Source: Promethearchaeota archaeon (lineage in GTDB: Archaea; Asgardarchaeota; Lokiarchaeia; Sigyniarchaeales; SOKP01). From it: a stretch of 48,249 nucleotides of DNA. The notes beneath the pieces were generated by a model. The model was not told where the DNA came from. It did not search any database and saw only the letters and a list, made by a program, of their open reading frames with translations. The DNA lies in contig JAEOSU010000047.1 of the NCBI GenBank assembly GCA_016840165.1, positions 1 through 48,249 of the forward strand. The letters run 5' to 3'. This document shows, piece by piece, positions 31,999-41,474 of this stretch. The position numbers were made by a program, and so were the translations under genes. The number at the start of each line of letters is the position of its first letter. The first letter of the stretch is position 1.

Positions 31999-34893
31999 AT
32001 GTATAAAGCACGAGAGATTGAAAAAAAATGGCAAGAGAGATGGGAATCATCAAAAATATTTGATGCTAATCCAGATCCTAATAAAAAAAAGAAATTTATT
32101 ACAATTCCTTATCCTTATGCTTCAGGTACAATGCACATAGGACATGGGAGGAGTTATGTAAATGGTGATATTTTTGCGAGATATTACCGCGCGAAAGGCT
32201 ATAATGTATTATTTCCAATGGCCTTTCATATTACAGGTACCCCTGTATTAGCTATATCTTCTTCCTTAGAGAGAGGGGATAAAGAAACATTTGAGAAGAT
32301 GTGTGACTATGTAGGAATCCATACTTCAAATAAAGAGGAAATCAACAAAATAGTTAAAAGCTTTGTAGATCCTTGGAACATTGTCAATTACTTTTCAGAA
32401 AAAATGAAAGTTGATTTAAAGTCCATAGGCATGAGTTTAGATTGGAGACGAGAATTCACTACTGGAGATAAGATATACAATCAATTTATAGAATGGCAAT
32501 ATTATAAACTAAAAGGTAAAGGTTACTTAGAGAAAGGAGAATACCCAATTCTTTATTGTCCTCGTTGCATGAATGCAGTAGGAGAGGATGATATTGCCCG
32601 TGGAGATGAACTTGATTTAAATATAAATGAGTATACCTGTATTAAATTTCCTTTTGAAGATGGATATTTAGTACCAGCAACTCTACGCCCAGAAACCATC
32701 TATGGAGTGACCAATATCTGGATAAATCCCAATGGACAATATGTCAAGGCTGAAATCAATGGAGAGATCTGGTATATATCAAAAGAAGCTATTCATCTTT
32801 TCGAAAACCAAAATAAGCAAGCAAAAGTCATCAAAACTTTCAAAGGAATAAATTTAGTTGGAAAAAATGCTAAACATATAATTTCTGATCGAAAACTTCC
32901 AATCCTTCCTGGTGATTTTGTAGACACATCCGCTGCTACTGGGGTGGTATATTCTGTTCCTGCTCATGCTCCATTCGATTATATGGCTCTTATTGATTTG
33001 CAAAAGGATACTACAGCAATTCAAAAATACAATTTAGATGAAGAGTTAATATTAAAGATTCGACCAATCAAGATAATAGAACTTGAGGCTATTAATGACA
33101 TTCCAGCTAAGTACTATTGCGAAAAATTCCATGTAAATAGTCAGATGGATAAAGAAAAATTAGATAATGCGACTGCTGAGAATTATCGCGCAGAATTTTA
33201 TAATGGAATCTTGAATGAACGGTGTGATAAATATATGGGTAAGCCAGTCTCTGAAGCTGTTGATCTTGTAATTAAAGAGCTGATAGAGGAAAATAAAGCA
33301 GATAAGATATACATTCCAATCACAAAAGGTCTCGAATGTAGATGTGGAGTGCAAATTATAGTATCAATTTTAAAAGATCAATGGTTTCTAAATTTTAATG
33401 CAGGAAATTGGAAGGAGACTGCTTTCAAATGTTTAAATAAGATGACTATTCATCCGAAAAAGTATCGAACGACCTTTGAAAATGTCTTTAATTGGTTGGA
33501 AAAACGACCATGTGCTCGAAAACGAGGTTTAGGTACTCAATTGCCTTTTGATAAGGAGTGGATTATTGAATCTCTTAGCGATTCTACTATTTACATGAGC
33601 TTTTATACTATTGTCCACCATATCAAGCGGAATCACATAGAGTCTGAGCAACTCACACCTAAATTTTTTGATTTCGTATATTTGAAGAAAGGAAATATAG
33701 ATGAGATATCAAAGGATACAGAAATAGACCATAGTCTATTGAAAAGGATGCAAAAAGAGTTTAATTATTGGTATCCCGTAGATCATCGACATACCGCTAT
33801 AATGCATATTTCTAATCATTTAAGTTTCTATATTTTTCATCATGTTGCGATCTTCCCGGAATTTATGTGGCCAAAAATAATAACTTTGATTGAGCCGGTG
33901 ATAATTGAAGGGCAGAAAATGGGCAAATCAAAAGGAAATGTAATTTCCCTATCAGACATTAAGGAGAAGTATTCTGCTGACTTATTTCGACTATATATTT
34001 CCCATAGCGCAGATTTAGGAATTAATATAGATTGGAAGGAAAAAGAAGTCCAAGTTGTTCGTAATCATATCAACCGATTCTATAAATTTATGAAGGAGAG
34101 AATTGAAAATATAGAAGATTTCGATCTTGGATACGATGATATAAAATCTGACTATACAAAAGTAGTAATTTCAAAAATTACCAGTAATTTTTTGAAAATC
34201 GATGATGCCTTAGAATTTTTTAATTTGAGGAGATATCTTCAGCTTGCTTTCTATGAGACATTCAATTTGATGCAGGAGGCGAATAAAAACCTTGGTAGTA
34301 ATACTGACTTTCAAATCATTTTTAAGTTAGTTTATGAAGATTGGCTTAAGATCCTTTCATTGGCGATCCCCCATCTTTGTGAAGGACTTTGGGAGCTTTC
34401 AAATCATCAAGATTTTATTTCTAAGTCCATCTGGGGTGAATTTAATACTAATTATATTGATAACAACTTGGAAATGGAATTTGAGTACATTTCACAGCTT
34501 CTCGATGACATATCTAATGTAAAAAAAGTCATTAGAGCTGCACATATTAACGAAATCTATATCTATACTGCACCTAAATGGAAAAAAGAAGTTTTAGAAA
34601 TCGTTAAATCTAAAAGAGGAGATTTTAATTCGATAATTTCTGAATTGAAAACACACTCCACTTTAATTAAAAATAAAAAGTCCATACCTTTTATTAAAGA
34701 TCTAATAAAGAAACGTTCATGGGACCTAATAACAAGTGTTGGAAATGAATCTGAAACATTAAAGCGTTATAAATCATATATCGAAGGAAAAGTAAATTCT
34801 AAGATAATTATCAATAGTGACTTCGACCCAGAAAGTAAATTAGATAAAGCACTTCCTAGCAAACCGGCATTATATATAAATATTGAGAACTAA
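31999..34893 (+). CDS. leuS: Leucyl-tRNA synthetase (archaeal/eukaryotic type)
   Basis: 964 aa, typical for the archaeal form. HIGH motif is GTMHIGHGR (His46-His49); a zinc-like CPRC lies near residue 188; the editing domain has LRPETIYGVTNIWI. The KMSKS loop reads KMGKSKGNV (~residue 640), with Gly replacing the usual first Ser. The C-terminal anticodon-binding domain contains helical repeats and a final tRNA-contacting extension. It charges tRNA-Leu. ATG start without clear Shine-Dalgarno sequence. A structured leader candidate lies upstream. Confidence 0.95.
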   Translation: MYKAREIEKKWQERWESSKIFDANPDPNKKKKFITIPYPYASGTMHIGHGRSYVNGDIFARYYRAKGYNVLFPMAFHITGTPVLAISSSLERGDKETFEKMCDYVGIHTSNKEEINKIVKSFVDPWNIVNYFSEKMKVDLKSIGMSLDWRREFTTGDKIYNQFIEWQYYKLKGKGYLEKGEYPILYCPRCMNAVGEDDIARGDELDLNINEYTCIKFPFEDGYLVPATLRPETIYGVTNIWINPNGQYVKAEINGEIWYISKEAIHLFENQNKQAKVIKTFKGINLVGKNAKHIISDRKLPILPGDFVDTSAATGVVYSVPAHAPFDYMALIDLQKDTTAIQKYNLDEELILKIRPIKIIELEAINDIPAKYYCEKFHVNSQMDKEKLDNATAENYRAEFYNGILNERCDKYMGKPVSEAVDLVIKELIEENKADKIYIPITKGLECRCGVQIIVSILKDQWFLNFNAGNWKETAFKCLNKMTIHPKKYRTTFENVFNWLEKRPCARKRGLGTQLPFDKEWIIESLSDSTIYMSFYTIVHHIKRNHIESEQLTPKFFDFVYLKKGNIDEISKDTEIDHSLLKRMQKEFNYWYPVDHRHTAIMHISNHLSFYIFHHVAIFPEFMWPKIITLIEPVIIEGQKMGKSKGNVISLSDIKEKYSADLFRLYISHSADLGINIDWKEKEVQVVRNHINRFYKFMKERIENIEDFDLGYDDIKSDYTKVVISKITSNFLKIDDALEFFNLRRYLQLAFYETFNLMQEANKNLGSNTDFQIIFKLVYEDWLKILSLAIPHLCEGLWELSNHQDFISKSIWGEFNTNYIDNNLEMEFEYISQLLDDISNVKKVIRAAHINEIYIYTAPKWKKEVLEIVKSKRGDFNSIISELKTHSTLIKNKKSIPFIKDLIKKRSWDLITSVGNESETLKRYKSYIEGKVNSKIIINSDFDPESKLDKALPSKPALYINIEN

Positions 34894-34905
34894 CAATTTC
34901 TTATA

Positions 34906-35805
34906 TTATAGCCCATAAACCTGTGGGGGTCCTAAATACTGGGGAAACTTGGCTAGTAAAGCCTTTCTTGCTAAATAACAGAGATGACATTCATCCACAT
35001 ATTCTTCTTCGTGTTCTAAATTATATTCTTTAACTAATTGTGCTGGACCTCCCTTTATTAGAGGGCCACAAATCGGATGCTCTTCTGGAGAATATTCTGA
35101 AATTAATTCTGAAAACGGTTTTTCCCAGAAATTACCTATGCTTAAACCTTGACAAATTTGAGTATTTCCAAAACAATCAACATGTACTCGTCCTAATCCG
35201 ATTAAATCTTCATAGGGACATTCTTTTAAACTGTCCAATTTTCTTGTTGGTAACCCTTCAATAAGAGTATCCACAGCTCTGCCTCGGAACATTGCACCAC
35301 CTCCAATGACAGGAGTTCCCTTTTCTTGATCCTTCTCCATTCCCATCGCGACTGTTGGTTTTTCTATGTTAATTGCTCCCGTTGTTATATTTAAATTCTC
35401 TGCTGCGTTCTTTGCATGTTTTGATAAATTTTCAATATTATCCTCGTAATGAAAAGTGTCATCACTTACACTAAAATCGGCAATACCAAGTTCAGAAATA
35501 GCTTTCAACCATAGCTCCGCATCATCCGTATTCGTAGCCCAATAAGAATTAGTAACAATCCCATTTTTAAATCCTCGTTCTTTAGCAAGTTTCATGCCTT
35601 CAAGCATGAGAGGATAGTAAAGAAATGGTTCACCTCCCTCCCAATAAATCCATTCTATGCTTTGTATTTTAACCGCTTCATCAAGAACCTGTTTAATTTG
35701 CTTTAAGGTGAAAGTTCCTTTTGAGGAAGGACTACAATATAAAAAACAATGGTCACACTCATAATTACATGCATAACTTAACAGAAAATGAATTCCATTT
35801 AACAA
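34906..35805 (-). CDS. Radical SAM protein with SPASM-like C-terminal cysteines
   Basis: About 299 aa. The [4Fe-4S] motif is CNYECDHC (CxxxCxxC), followed by IYWEGGEPFLY (the GGEP motif). Later cysteines (KECPYEDL, HVDCFGNTQICQG, HPICGP, ECHLC) suggest a second cluster or zinc site, like SPASM-type enzymes acting on peptides. GTG-35814 overlaps AAGGTGGT, so I prefer TTG-35805, a few bases after it. No precursor peptide is evident nearby. Convergent with LeuRS; substrate unknown. Confidence 0.85.
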   Translation of the reverse strand: MLNGIHFLLSYACNYECDHCFLYCSPSSKGTFTLKQIKQVLDEAVKIQSIEWIYWEGGEPFLYYPLMLEGMKLAKERGFKNGIVTNSYWATNTDDAELWLKAISELGIADFSVSDDTFHYEDNIENLSKHAKNAAENLNITTGAINIEKPTVAMGMEKDQEKGTPVIGGGAMFRGRAVDTLIEGLPTRKLDSLKECPYEDLIGLGRVHVDCFGNTQICQGLSIGNFWEKPFSELISEYSPEEHPICGPLIKGGPAQLVKEYNLEHEEEYVDECHLCYLARKALLAKFPQYLGPPQVYGL

Positions 35806-35886
35806 AATTACCACCTTGTTTTATTGAATTTCCTGATTATAAAACATCAACTAACATAAATAAATTTTAATTTTAGTTGAGATTTT

Positions 35887-35897
35887 AAAAAAAAAAA
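35887..35897 (-). terminator. Poly-T terminator after thiolase
   Basis: Eleven A on the plus strand (T in the minus transcript) 25 nt after the stop of the thiolase gene, without a hairpin. Confidence 0.5.
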
Positions 35898-35921
35898 TAA
35901 ATCGAGTAGATAAATAAGATA

Positions 35922-37202
35922 TTAAATATCAAGATTTTCAATTATAGTTGCGACTCCCTGCCCTCCACCGACACACGCGTTGGCTAAACCGAATCGTGCT
36001 TTTTTATCTTTTAATATACGCGCTAATGTTCCAGTAAGACGGATCACTGTTGCTCCTAAGGGATGCCCTATGGCTGTAGATCCTCCCATGATATTGACCT
36101 TTTCTTCAGGAATATTAAATTTATCCATACAATTTAAGGCAACAATACAAAACGCCTCATTTATTTCCCAGTAGTCAATGTCTTCCGCATTCAATCCTGC
36201 ACGTTCTAATGCTTTTCGAGATGCAGGAACAGGACCACGTCCCATAACTCTTGGATCTACTCCCGCCCAACCAATAGAAACGATTCGCGCCATTGGTTGT
36301 AAACCTCTTTTTTTTGCCTCCTCTGCTTCCATTATAATTGCTGCTGTAGCACCTGCATTTAGTGGTGATGAATTTGCTGCCGTAATAACTCCTTCTTCAG
36401 TTCCCTCTCTGTCGATATATCCTTGTTTGCCCCCATTTTTTTCTAAATAAAACGGTGTTGATATTCTAGGTAATTGAGACACAACTTCCAATTTAGATTT
36501 TCTTGCGGCCATATCTCTATCAACCATCATTGGTTCATCCACATTTTTCTCAACATGGCCTTTAATCGGAATTATTTCTCCTTTAAACCATCCTTCTTCT
36601 TGACTCTTAACTGTTAAATTATGGCTCCTTACACCAAATTTATCTAAATCTTCTTTAGTGAATCGCGGGATTTCCTCTTCATATAATCTCTGAGCAGTTT
36701 GTAACATATTAATTGAGTTCAAAATATCAAGTTCAGGACGATAATACTTACTTTTTTCATCATTAAGTCGTTCCCATTCGGGGTCAATTCCAACTCTACG
36801 CACTCGTGTCATATGCTCAAATCCAGTCGCTAATCCTACTTTGCTATTCCCTGTCATGATATGCATAATTAGGGCGTGCATTCCAGCTCCTGCAGACGCA
36901 CATTGCTTATCTATCATAAATGAGGACACTTTATTTGGAAAACCTGCTAAATATAGTGGAATCTTTCCCCCGTAAGTCCAATTCTCTAGTGTACCTGTAG
37001 CAATCCCTATTGATGCTTCTTCTATATCTTCTTTAGTTATTCCTTTGTTAGCTAATTTTCCTTCAAAGAATTTTATTAATAGATCAGCAAGTAACTCATC
37101 TCCACGAATTTGACCAAAAACATCCCTTTCGGGCTGATCTGGTCTTGAGCGTGAAAAAGGCGTACGTGCGTAATCAATAAGCCAAACTTCTTTCGTTTGC
37201 AA
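35922..37202 (-). CDS. Thiolase (acetyl-CoA C-acetyltransferase family)
   Basis: 426 aa, a little longer than the usual ~390. Catalytic residues: nucleophile Cys101 in MIDKQCASAGAGMHA, His in GGSTAIGHPLGA, Cys in NACVGGGQGVA, and NEAFCIVAL. Biosynthetic-type or degradative thiolase condensing or cleaving acetoacetyl-CoA or longer 3-oxoacyl-CoA. It could use the acetoacetyl-CoA made by the synthetase at 16455 and CoA-transferase at 14347-16133. Start TTG at 37202 with a weak GTGA site eight bases upstream. Confidence 0.9.
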   Translation of the reverse strand: MQTKEVWLIDYARTPFSRSRPDQPERDVFGQIRGDELLADLLIKFFEGKLANKGITKEDIEEASIGIATGTLENWTYGGKIPLYLAGFPNKVSSFMIDKQCASAGAGMHALIMHIMTGNSKVGLATGFEHMTRVRRVGIDPEWERLNDEKSKYYRPELDILNSINMLQTAQRLYEEEIPRFTKEDLDKFGVRSHNLTVKSQEEGWFKGEIIPIKGHVEKNVDEPMMVDRDMAARKSKLEVVSQLPRISTPFYLEKNGGKQGYIDREGTEEGVITAANSSPLNAGATAAIIMEAEEAKKRGLQPMARIVSIGWAGVDPRVMGRGPVPASRKALERAGLNAEDIDYWEINEAFCIVALNCMDKFNIPEEKVNIMGGSTAIGHPLGATVIRLTGTLARILKDKKARFGLANACVGGGQGVATIIENLDI

Positions 37203-37312
37203 TTTATATTCACTTTTTACCTAATTTTATATATATCCTCAATTTAAGAATTTATTAATATTACTTTTGCCCCATTTTCATCTCTGAGATCATATTTATT
37301 TACTCAAAAAAC

Positions 37313-37345
37313 TTACTAATATGTAAATTACTACAAATATGTAAA
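37313..37345 (+). promoter_or_regulatory. Direct repeats upstream of four-helix protein copy 2
   Basis: TTACTAATATGTAAA (313-327 of this kilobase, i.e. 37313-37327) and TTACTACAAATATGTAAA (37328-37345) are adjacent. Each has TTAC...GTAA arms, so each is also an imperfect palindrome. They end 31 nt before the start codon, a suitable place for an operator. Confidence 0.4.
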
Positions 37346-37375
37346 AAAATAAGAAAATCAAAGATGTGATAATGA

Positions 37376-37771
37376 ATGACCGAAATCAAGAAAATAACAA
37401 AAATTACGCTACTCTGGTACACTATTGCTGGCTTCTTTTTTGCTTTTATGTTTATAGTCTTAATGGATTTTACCATGAATTTTATGCAGTGGCCGTACGA
37501 TGATCCAATCGATTTTTGGTTTCAGGGAGGGACAATGTTAGTTATAGCAATCACGACTCTACTAGCGTTATTCATGAAAGAATGGGAAAAAATAAAATTA
37601 TTTTTCTTTTTCGCAATACTGTGGGATATTATGGTTCTTATCATGGATATTGTTGCCGTGGTAGTATTGAACTTTCCTGAGACACCCTTACTGTTTATGA
37701 TAACTTTCATCATCCTACTTACATTCAATTTAGTAATAGGGTTCGTGAGTTGGATGACTCAAAGAAGCTAA
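37376..37771 (+). CDS. Four-helix membrane protein (paralogue of 411-806)
   Basis: 131 aa, same length as the copy at 411-806. MTEIKKITKI at the start and WMTQRS at the end match it. Four transmembrane helices are separated by short acidic loops (MDFTMNFMQWPYDD). Unknown function. It is convergent with the second tandem-wHTH-TPR regulator gene, 86 nt apart. Its promoter lacks the ATCATC hairpin found before copy 1 but has tandem repeats of its own. Confidence 0.75.
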   Translation: MTEIKKITKITLLWYTIAGFFFAFMFIVLMDFTMNFMQWPYDDPIDFWFQGGTMLVIAITTLLALFMKEWEKIKLFFFFAILWDIMVLIMDIVAVVVLNFPETPLLFMITFIILLTFNLVIGFVSWMTQRS

Positions 37772-37857
37772 TTCTTTGGAATGAAAATATAAATCTCTTT
37801 TTTTCCTTTTTTTTAGAAGTTGACTTAATTACCTTTTTAGCTTTTATGAGAAGATTT

Positions 37858-39762
37858 CTAAGTAGGATCGGAAAGAAATATATTGGCAATAGCCAGCCAT
37901 TTTTGTTTTATTTCAGGATCCCTAGCATTCTTTTCCGTCATTTTAATGCCTTCTTTAAGATTTTTTATTGCTAAATCAAGTTTTCCTGTAGCTTTGTAAC
38001 AGATACCCAATTTGATATAAGTTTGTGGGATATACCATTCATCTCCTCCCAATAACAATGACTTAACAAACTTTTTAGCAGCATTTTCATAATCTTGAAA
38101 ATACATGAGAATCTCCCCGTAAATATCTTTATATAATCCATTCTTTGGATCCTTTTCTGCAATTTGTTTAATGATACTTATCGCTTCCTGCTTTTTATCT
38201 AAAAATTGGAGCCAATAAGCTTTATAAATTAAAAGAGAATGATCTTCAGGGTACCTTTGAATTAAATCATCGATAATAGTTAGCCCTTCCTGGACATTCT
38301 GCATTCTTCTGAGGACCATTGCTTTTAATAGCTTTATATCCTTTTCATATTCTGAAAAATCCTTGAGCATCTTATCCAATAACTGAATTGCATCATTATA
38401 TTGGTTAAAATAAATTAACTGTTTAAGTTTTAAATAATATAAATCAAGATTTTTAGGATCTAATTCAATTTCTCTATCAATTTTTTTAGATTTTTCTCTA
38501 CATTGTTGCTCTAAATCTCTATAAGTCTGTGATTCAAAAAGATCGGTAATGTTTTGCCAAATAAATCCTTCTAATTTATCATAGGAATCCTTAAATTCTT
38601 GTTTAGTCTCAAACTTATAAGCGAGGTACTTAATATATCCAGGAAGAAAGGCTCTTAAGGGCAACGCTAATTCTCTATGGAATAAGAAATTACAGCATTT
38701 ATTTAAGATTTCATTTAAAATAGATTCCATGCTCAGAGCCCCTAGTGCCTTTGATTCTGAAAATAGTTTATTAAGATAAGATATTTTTGTTATTTCGTTT
38801 TCAGTAATTACACGAAGCATTTTTTCCAATGATCCATTTGATGGAAAGTAATACGTTTCTCCTGTCGGTTGGTCTAATTTGAAAAATCTTGAAGGGTATA
38901 TTTTACCATCAGATATCTCTCCAATATAATATTCAAGAGTTATTTCCTTGATTTCATAAATTCTGGAGAAATCTCGAGGCAATATAAAATTAGGATATCG
39001 ATCTGGATGATTTGTAGCCAGAAAAAGTATAATTTTATAGAAAATCTCTTCCTTCTTTAATAACGATTTTACTTTTTCATAATCTAACTTTAAAAGGTAA
39101 TTAAGGAATCTAAACTGAATCTCTTTCTCTTTGATTTTATATTTATCGAAAAACTTGATGATTTTATCTGTTAAACCTTCAATTCGCTTGTTTTCTTCCT
39201 CCAAGATTGTTTGACGGTCTAAATCGTAGTTTTGAAGCATCCGTGAATAGGCTGGCTTCCCTGTACTAGTAATTTTATATTTTTTCTCCTCCTTTTCAAT
39301 AAATCCCTTCTCTATCAATAGAGATAGACTCTTTGATAAGGATGATTGATTTATAGATAATGGTTCTTTTAGGAAGTCATTCCTTTTACAGTAATTATTA
39401 TTGTAGACCATCCACAGGATCCAGTGAGGATAATTTCTGCCACTATTTAGAATTAATTTGGGAGGATAATTAAGACGTCGTATTTTCTTCTTCTCCATTG
39501 AGAGCTCATGGAATCTTTGTTTTCCCTCTGAAGTTATTTTATAATACCCTCGTTTAACATTTTCCACTAATCCTTTCCTTTTAAGGATCTCTAAATGTCT
39601 GGATAAAGTTCCTGTAGGAATTTCTATTGGTTCGTTACGAAAATCAGACCATTTACATATTTTGTTATTCGACAACATCCAAAGAATAATATGATCATAA
39701 TTTAGCTTTTGTAATTTAGAAGGGCTGTATAGTTTTTCTGGAGGATAATTTATAGTTTCCAT
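37858..39762 (-). CDS. Tandem winged-helix TPR transcriptional regulator, copy 2
   Basis: 634 aa paralogue of 1849-3765 with the same architecture. wHTH1 (ILWMLSNNKICKWSDF, TGTLSRHLEIL, RGYYKITSEGK) and wHTH2 (LNYPPK; HWILWMVYNNNYCKRND, SSLSKSLSLLIEKGF) cover residues ~20-175. A shared RQTILEEE segment and a long helical region follow, then C-terminal TPRs (e.g. YGEILMYFQDYENAAKKF). It is divergent from an SBBP surface protein gene, with ATGGAAC repeats between them. The upstream 31-nt block matches that of copy 1. It probably regulates the surface genes to the right; ligand unknown. Confidence 0.8.
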   Translation of the reverse strand: METINYPPEKLYSPSKLQKLNYDHIILWMLSNNKICKWSDFRNEPIEIPTGTLSRHLEILKRKGLVENVKRGYYKITSEGKQRFHELSMEKKKIRRLNYPPKLILNSGRNYPHWILWMVYNNNYCKRNDFLKEPLSINQSSLSKSLSLLIEKGFIEKEEKKYKITSTGKPAYSRMLQNYDLDRQTILEEENKRIEGLTDKIIKFFDKYKIKEKEIQFRFLNYLLKLDYEKVKSLLKKEEIFYKIILFLATNHPDRYPNFILPRDFSRIYEIKEITLEYYIGEISDGKIYPSRFFKLDQPTGETYYFPSNGSLEKMLRVITENEITKISYLNKLFSESKALGALSMESILNEILNKCCNFLFHRELALPLRAFLPGYIKYLAYKFETKQEFKDSYDKLEGFIWQNITDLFESQTYRDLEQQCREKSKKIDREIELDPKNLDLYYLKLKQLIYFNQYNDAIQLLDKMLKDFSEYEKDIKLLKAMVLRRMQNVQEGLTIIDDLIQRYPEDHSLLIYKAYWLQFLDKKQEAISIIKQIAEKDPKNGLYKDIYGEILMYFQDYENAAKKFVKSLLLGGDEWYIPQTYIKLGICYKATGKLDLAIKNLKEGIKMTEKNARDPEIKQKWLAIANIFLSDPT

Positions 39763-39812
39763 AATTCGAGAAAATTAAATTTAATTTACTAAATAATAGA
39801 TTGGTATTTTTT

Positions 39813-39843
39813 CTATATATATCTATTTTATGGAACTTCCATA
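39813..39843 (-). promoter_or_regulatory. Promoter of tandem-wHTH-TPR regulator, copy 2
   Basis: On the minus strand this contains ATGGAAGTTCCAT, a palindrome, followed by AAAATAGATATATATAG with the TATA box about 55 nt before the ATG at 39762. It aligns without gaps to 1767-1797 (24 of 31 identical). Confidence 0.6.
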
Positions 39844-39866
39844 TAGTGATGGAACAATCATGGAAC
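39830..39866. repeat. Three ATGGAAC repeats in the divergent promoter
   Basis: ATGGAAC occurs at 39830-39836, 39849-39855 and 39860-39866, followed by CGGAAAC at about 39870. The last two are 11 bp apart, one helical turn. They lie between the regulator gene and the SBBP gene, so they are candidate binding sites for the regulator. Confidence 0.5.
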
Positions 39867-39887
39867 TATCGGAAACTCAACTATAAA
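39859..39887 (+). promoter_or_regulatory. Shared surface-protein promoter element, copy 1
   Basis: The block starts CATGGAAC, contains TATCGGAAACTCAA and ends in the TATA box CTATAAA (39881-39887). It matches 42637-42665 at 26 of 29 positions. Predicted transcription start is about 39909, just before the hairpin at 39914. Confidence 0.6.
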
Positions 39888-39913
39888 GTCAATTGATCCT
39901 CAAGAATCTATTA

Positions 39914-39930
39914 ATCATCAAAAAGATGAT
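39914..39930 (+). promoter_or_regulatory. Conserved leader hairpin, copy C
   Basis: ATCATC-aaaaa-GATGAT, predicted at the 5' end of the mRNA for the SBBP gene. AAAATT follows directly, and AAGAGTTGAT plus an A-run lie just before the ATG at 39969, as in copy B (1680-1696). Confidence 0.5.
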
Positions 39931-39968
39931 AAAATTGAAATTTAATTAAAAAGAGTTGATTTAAAAAA

Positions 39969-41474
39969 ATGAGCGAAATTAACAATACCAAAAAAAGAAA
40001 GAGTAAAAAATTAAGTCTATTAATAGGATTATTATTCTTATCGATATTCATTTTTGCTGCTAATCTTAATATATCATCAGATAAGTCTGATTGCGTAGCT
40101 TCTGCTTCAATCTCAACGCAACCGCAATCTGAAGAATACCATATGGTTGCAGGTGCAGTGGGTGTTGACGATTACCTAGAAGGTATGATATTAGATCATA
40201 ATGAAAATATTATCATTTATGGTGAAGTTGCAGGGAAAATGGGGTTTTTTAGACATGATACTCATCTAAAACCTCCCCTTAACTCTTCTGACTACGCAAT
40301 ATGGGAGAAGGGAGTAATTGTAAGAATTTGTCAGGATTCCTTAGGAAATATCTATTTAGCTGGTCACAATGATACTGAAATGTTTTTAATTAAGTATAAT
40401 GTAAACTTAGAATTACAATGGAATAAAACTTGGGAAGGATGGTGCTACGACATGATTATAGACTCGAATGATAACATATTTTTAGCTGGAGATAGTATGG
40501 CTCATTATGTAAATAGAGGTTGGGCTATCTTAATGAAACTTGACACTAATGGAAACGAGCTCTGGATTAGCTATAGCTGGTCAGCCTATATTTCAACGTA
40601 TATTGAGACCAATGATTTTGAAGTTCTTGTTAAAGATTCAAACGATAATATATATTTCGCATATCAACAGTATGAATTTAACATTGAAGGATACATAAGT
40701 GGACCTATTTACCGTATTTTAAAATTTAGTAACTCTGGAACACTTTTATTAAACTTTAGTTATATCCCATCAAATTATCAAGATAATGTATTAGATTTAC
40801 GTATGTTAGCTATAGACAGTTCCGATAATTTATATGTTTTAGGAAGACATCTCAATAACCCTGAAAGCACTCATATTGTTAAATATAATAATATGGGTCT
40901 GCAAGAATGGAATCAGACCTATGATTTTTATGGTAATATAGTATACCTCTATATGACGATGAAATTTGATTCCAGTGGATACCTTTATCTATTAGAACCA
41001 GGAGATCATATAGCTTTAGTGAAGATAAATCCCAGTTCTGGAAATATAATATGGCAAACACCACATAACACCATTAATGAATGCGGTTTTTCCCTAGAAT
41101 TTGATTCTAATAATAATATCTATGTTGTAGGCAGAATCGAAGGAAGTGCGACGGGTGAGAGAGATGTACTTATAACAAAGTATGATTCATACGGAATCTT
41201 CATAGGAAAAAAGACATGGGATCATAACGGGAATGAAACTGGGTATGAAATAGTAATTAGTTCTCAAGACGAGATTTTTATTGCTGGCACAGCAGATAGC
41301 TTTTTCTCTTCGGATTACGATCTATTCCTGCTTAAAATAAATCCCATATTTGGTTCTGATCAACCAATAGTAATTATTATAATCGTCTCAATAATTACAA
41401 CGGGAGCGGTCGTTGGATTAGTGATCTTTTTTCTATGGAGAAGAAAGATAAGAAGGATTAACCGGGGTGATTAG
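39969..41474 (+). CDS. Surface-anchored SBBP beta-propeller protein
   Basis: 501 aa. N-terminal hydrophobic segment (residues ~16-34) acts as signal or anchor. The body is made of SBBP-like blades with repeated 'DSxxNIYxxG' strands: DSNDNIFLAGDS, DSSDNLYVLGRH, DSNNNIYVVGR, SSQDEIFIAG. A second hydrophobic helix (PIVIIIIVSIITTGAVVGLVIFFL) followed by basic residues anchors the C-terminus. ATG start with GAGTTGAT upstream. First gene of the surface group to the right of regulator 2, overlapping the LRR gene by 8 nt. Confidence 0.8.
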   Translation: MSEINNTKKRKSKKLSLLIGLLFLSIFIFAANLNISSDKSDCVASASISTQPQSEEYHMVAGAVGVDDYLEGMILDHNENIIIYGEVAGKMGFFRHDTHLKPPLNSSDYAIWEKGVIVRICQDSLGNIYLAGHNDTEMFLIKYNVNLELQWNKTWEGWCYDMIIDSNDNIFLAGDSMAHYVNRGWAILMKLDTNGNELWISYSWSAYISTYIETNDFEVLVKDSNDNIYFAYQQYEFNIEGYISGPIYRILKFSNSGTLLLNFSYIPSNYQDNVLDLRMLAIDSSDNLYVLGRHLNNPESTHIVKYNNMGLQEWNQTYDFYGNIVYLYMTMKFDSSGYLYLLEPGDHIALVKINPSSGNIIWQTPHNTINECGFSLEFDSNNNIYVVGRIEGSATGERDVLITKYDSYGIFIGKKTWDHNGNETGYEIVISSQDEIFIAGTADSFFSSDYDLFLLKINPIFGSDQPIVIIIIVSIITTGAVVGLVIFFLWRRKIRRINRGD

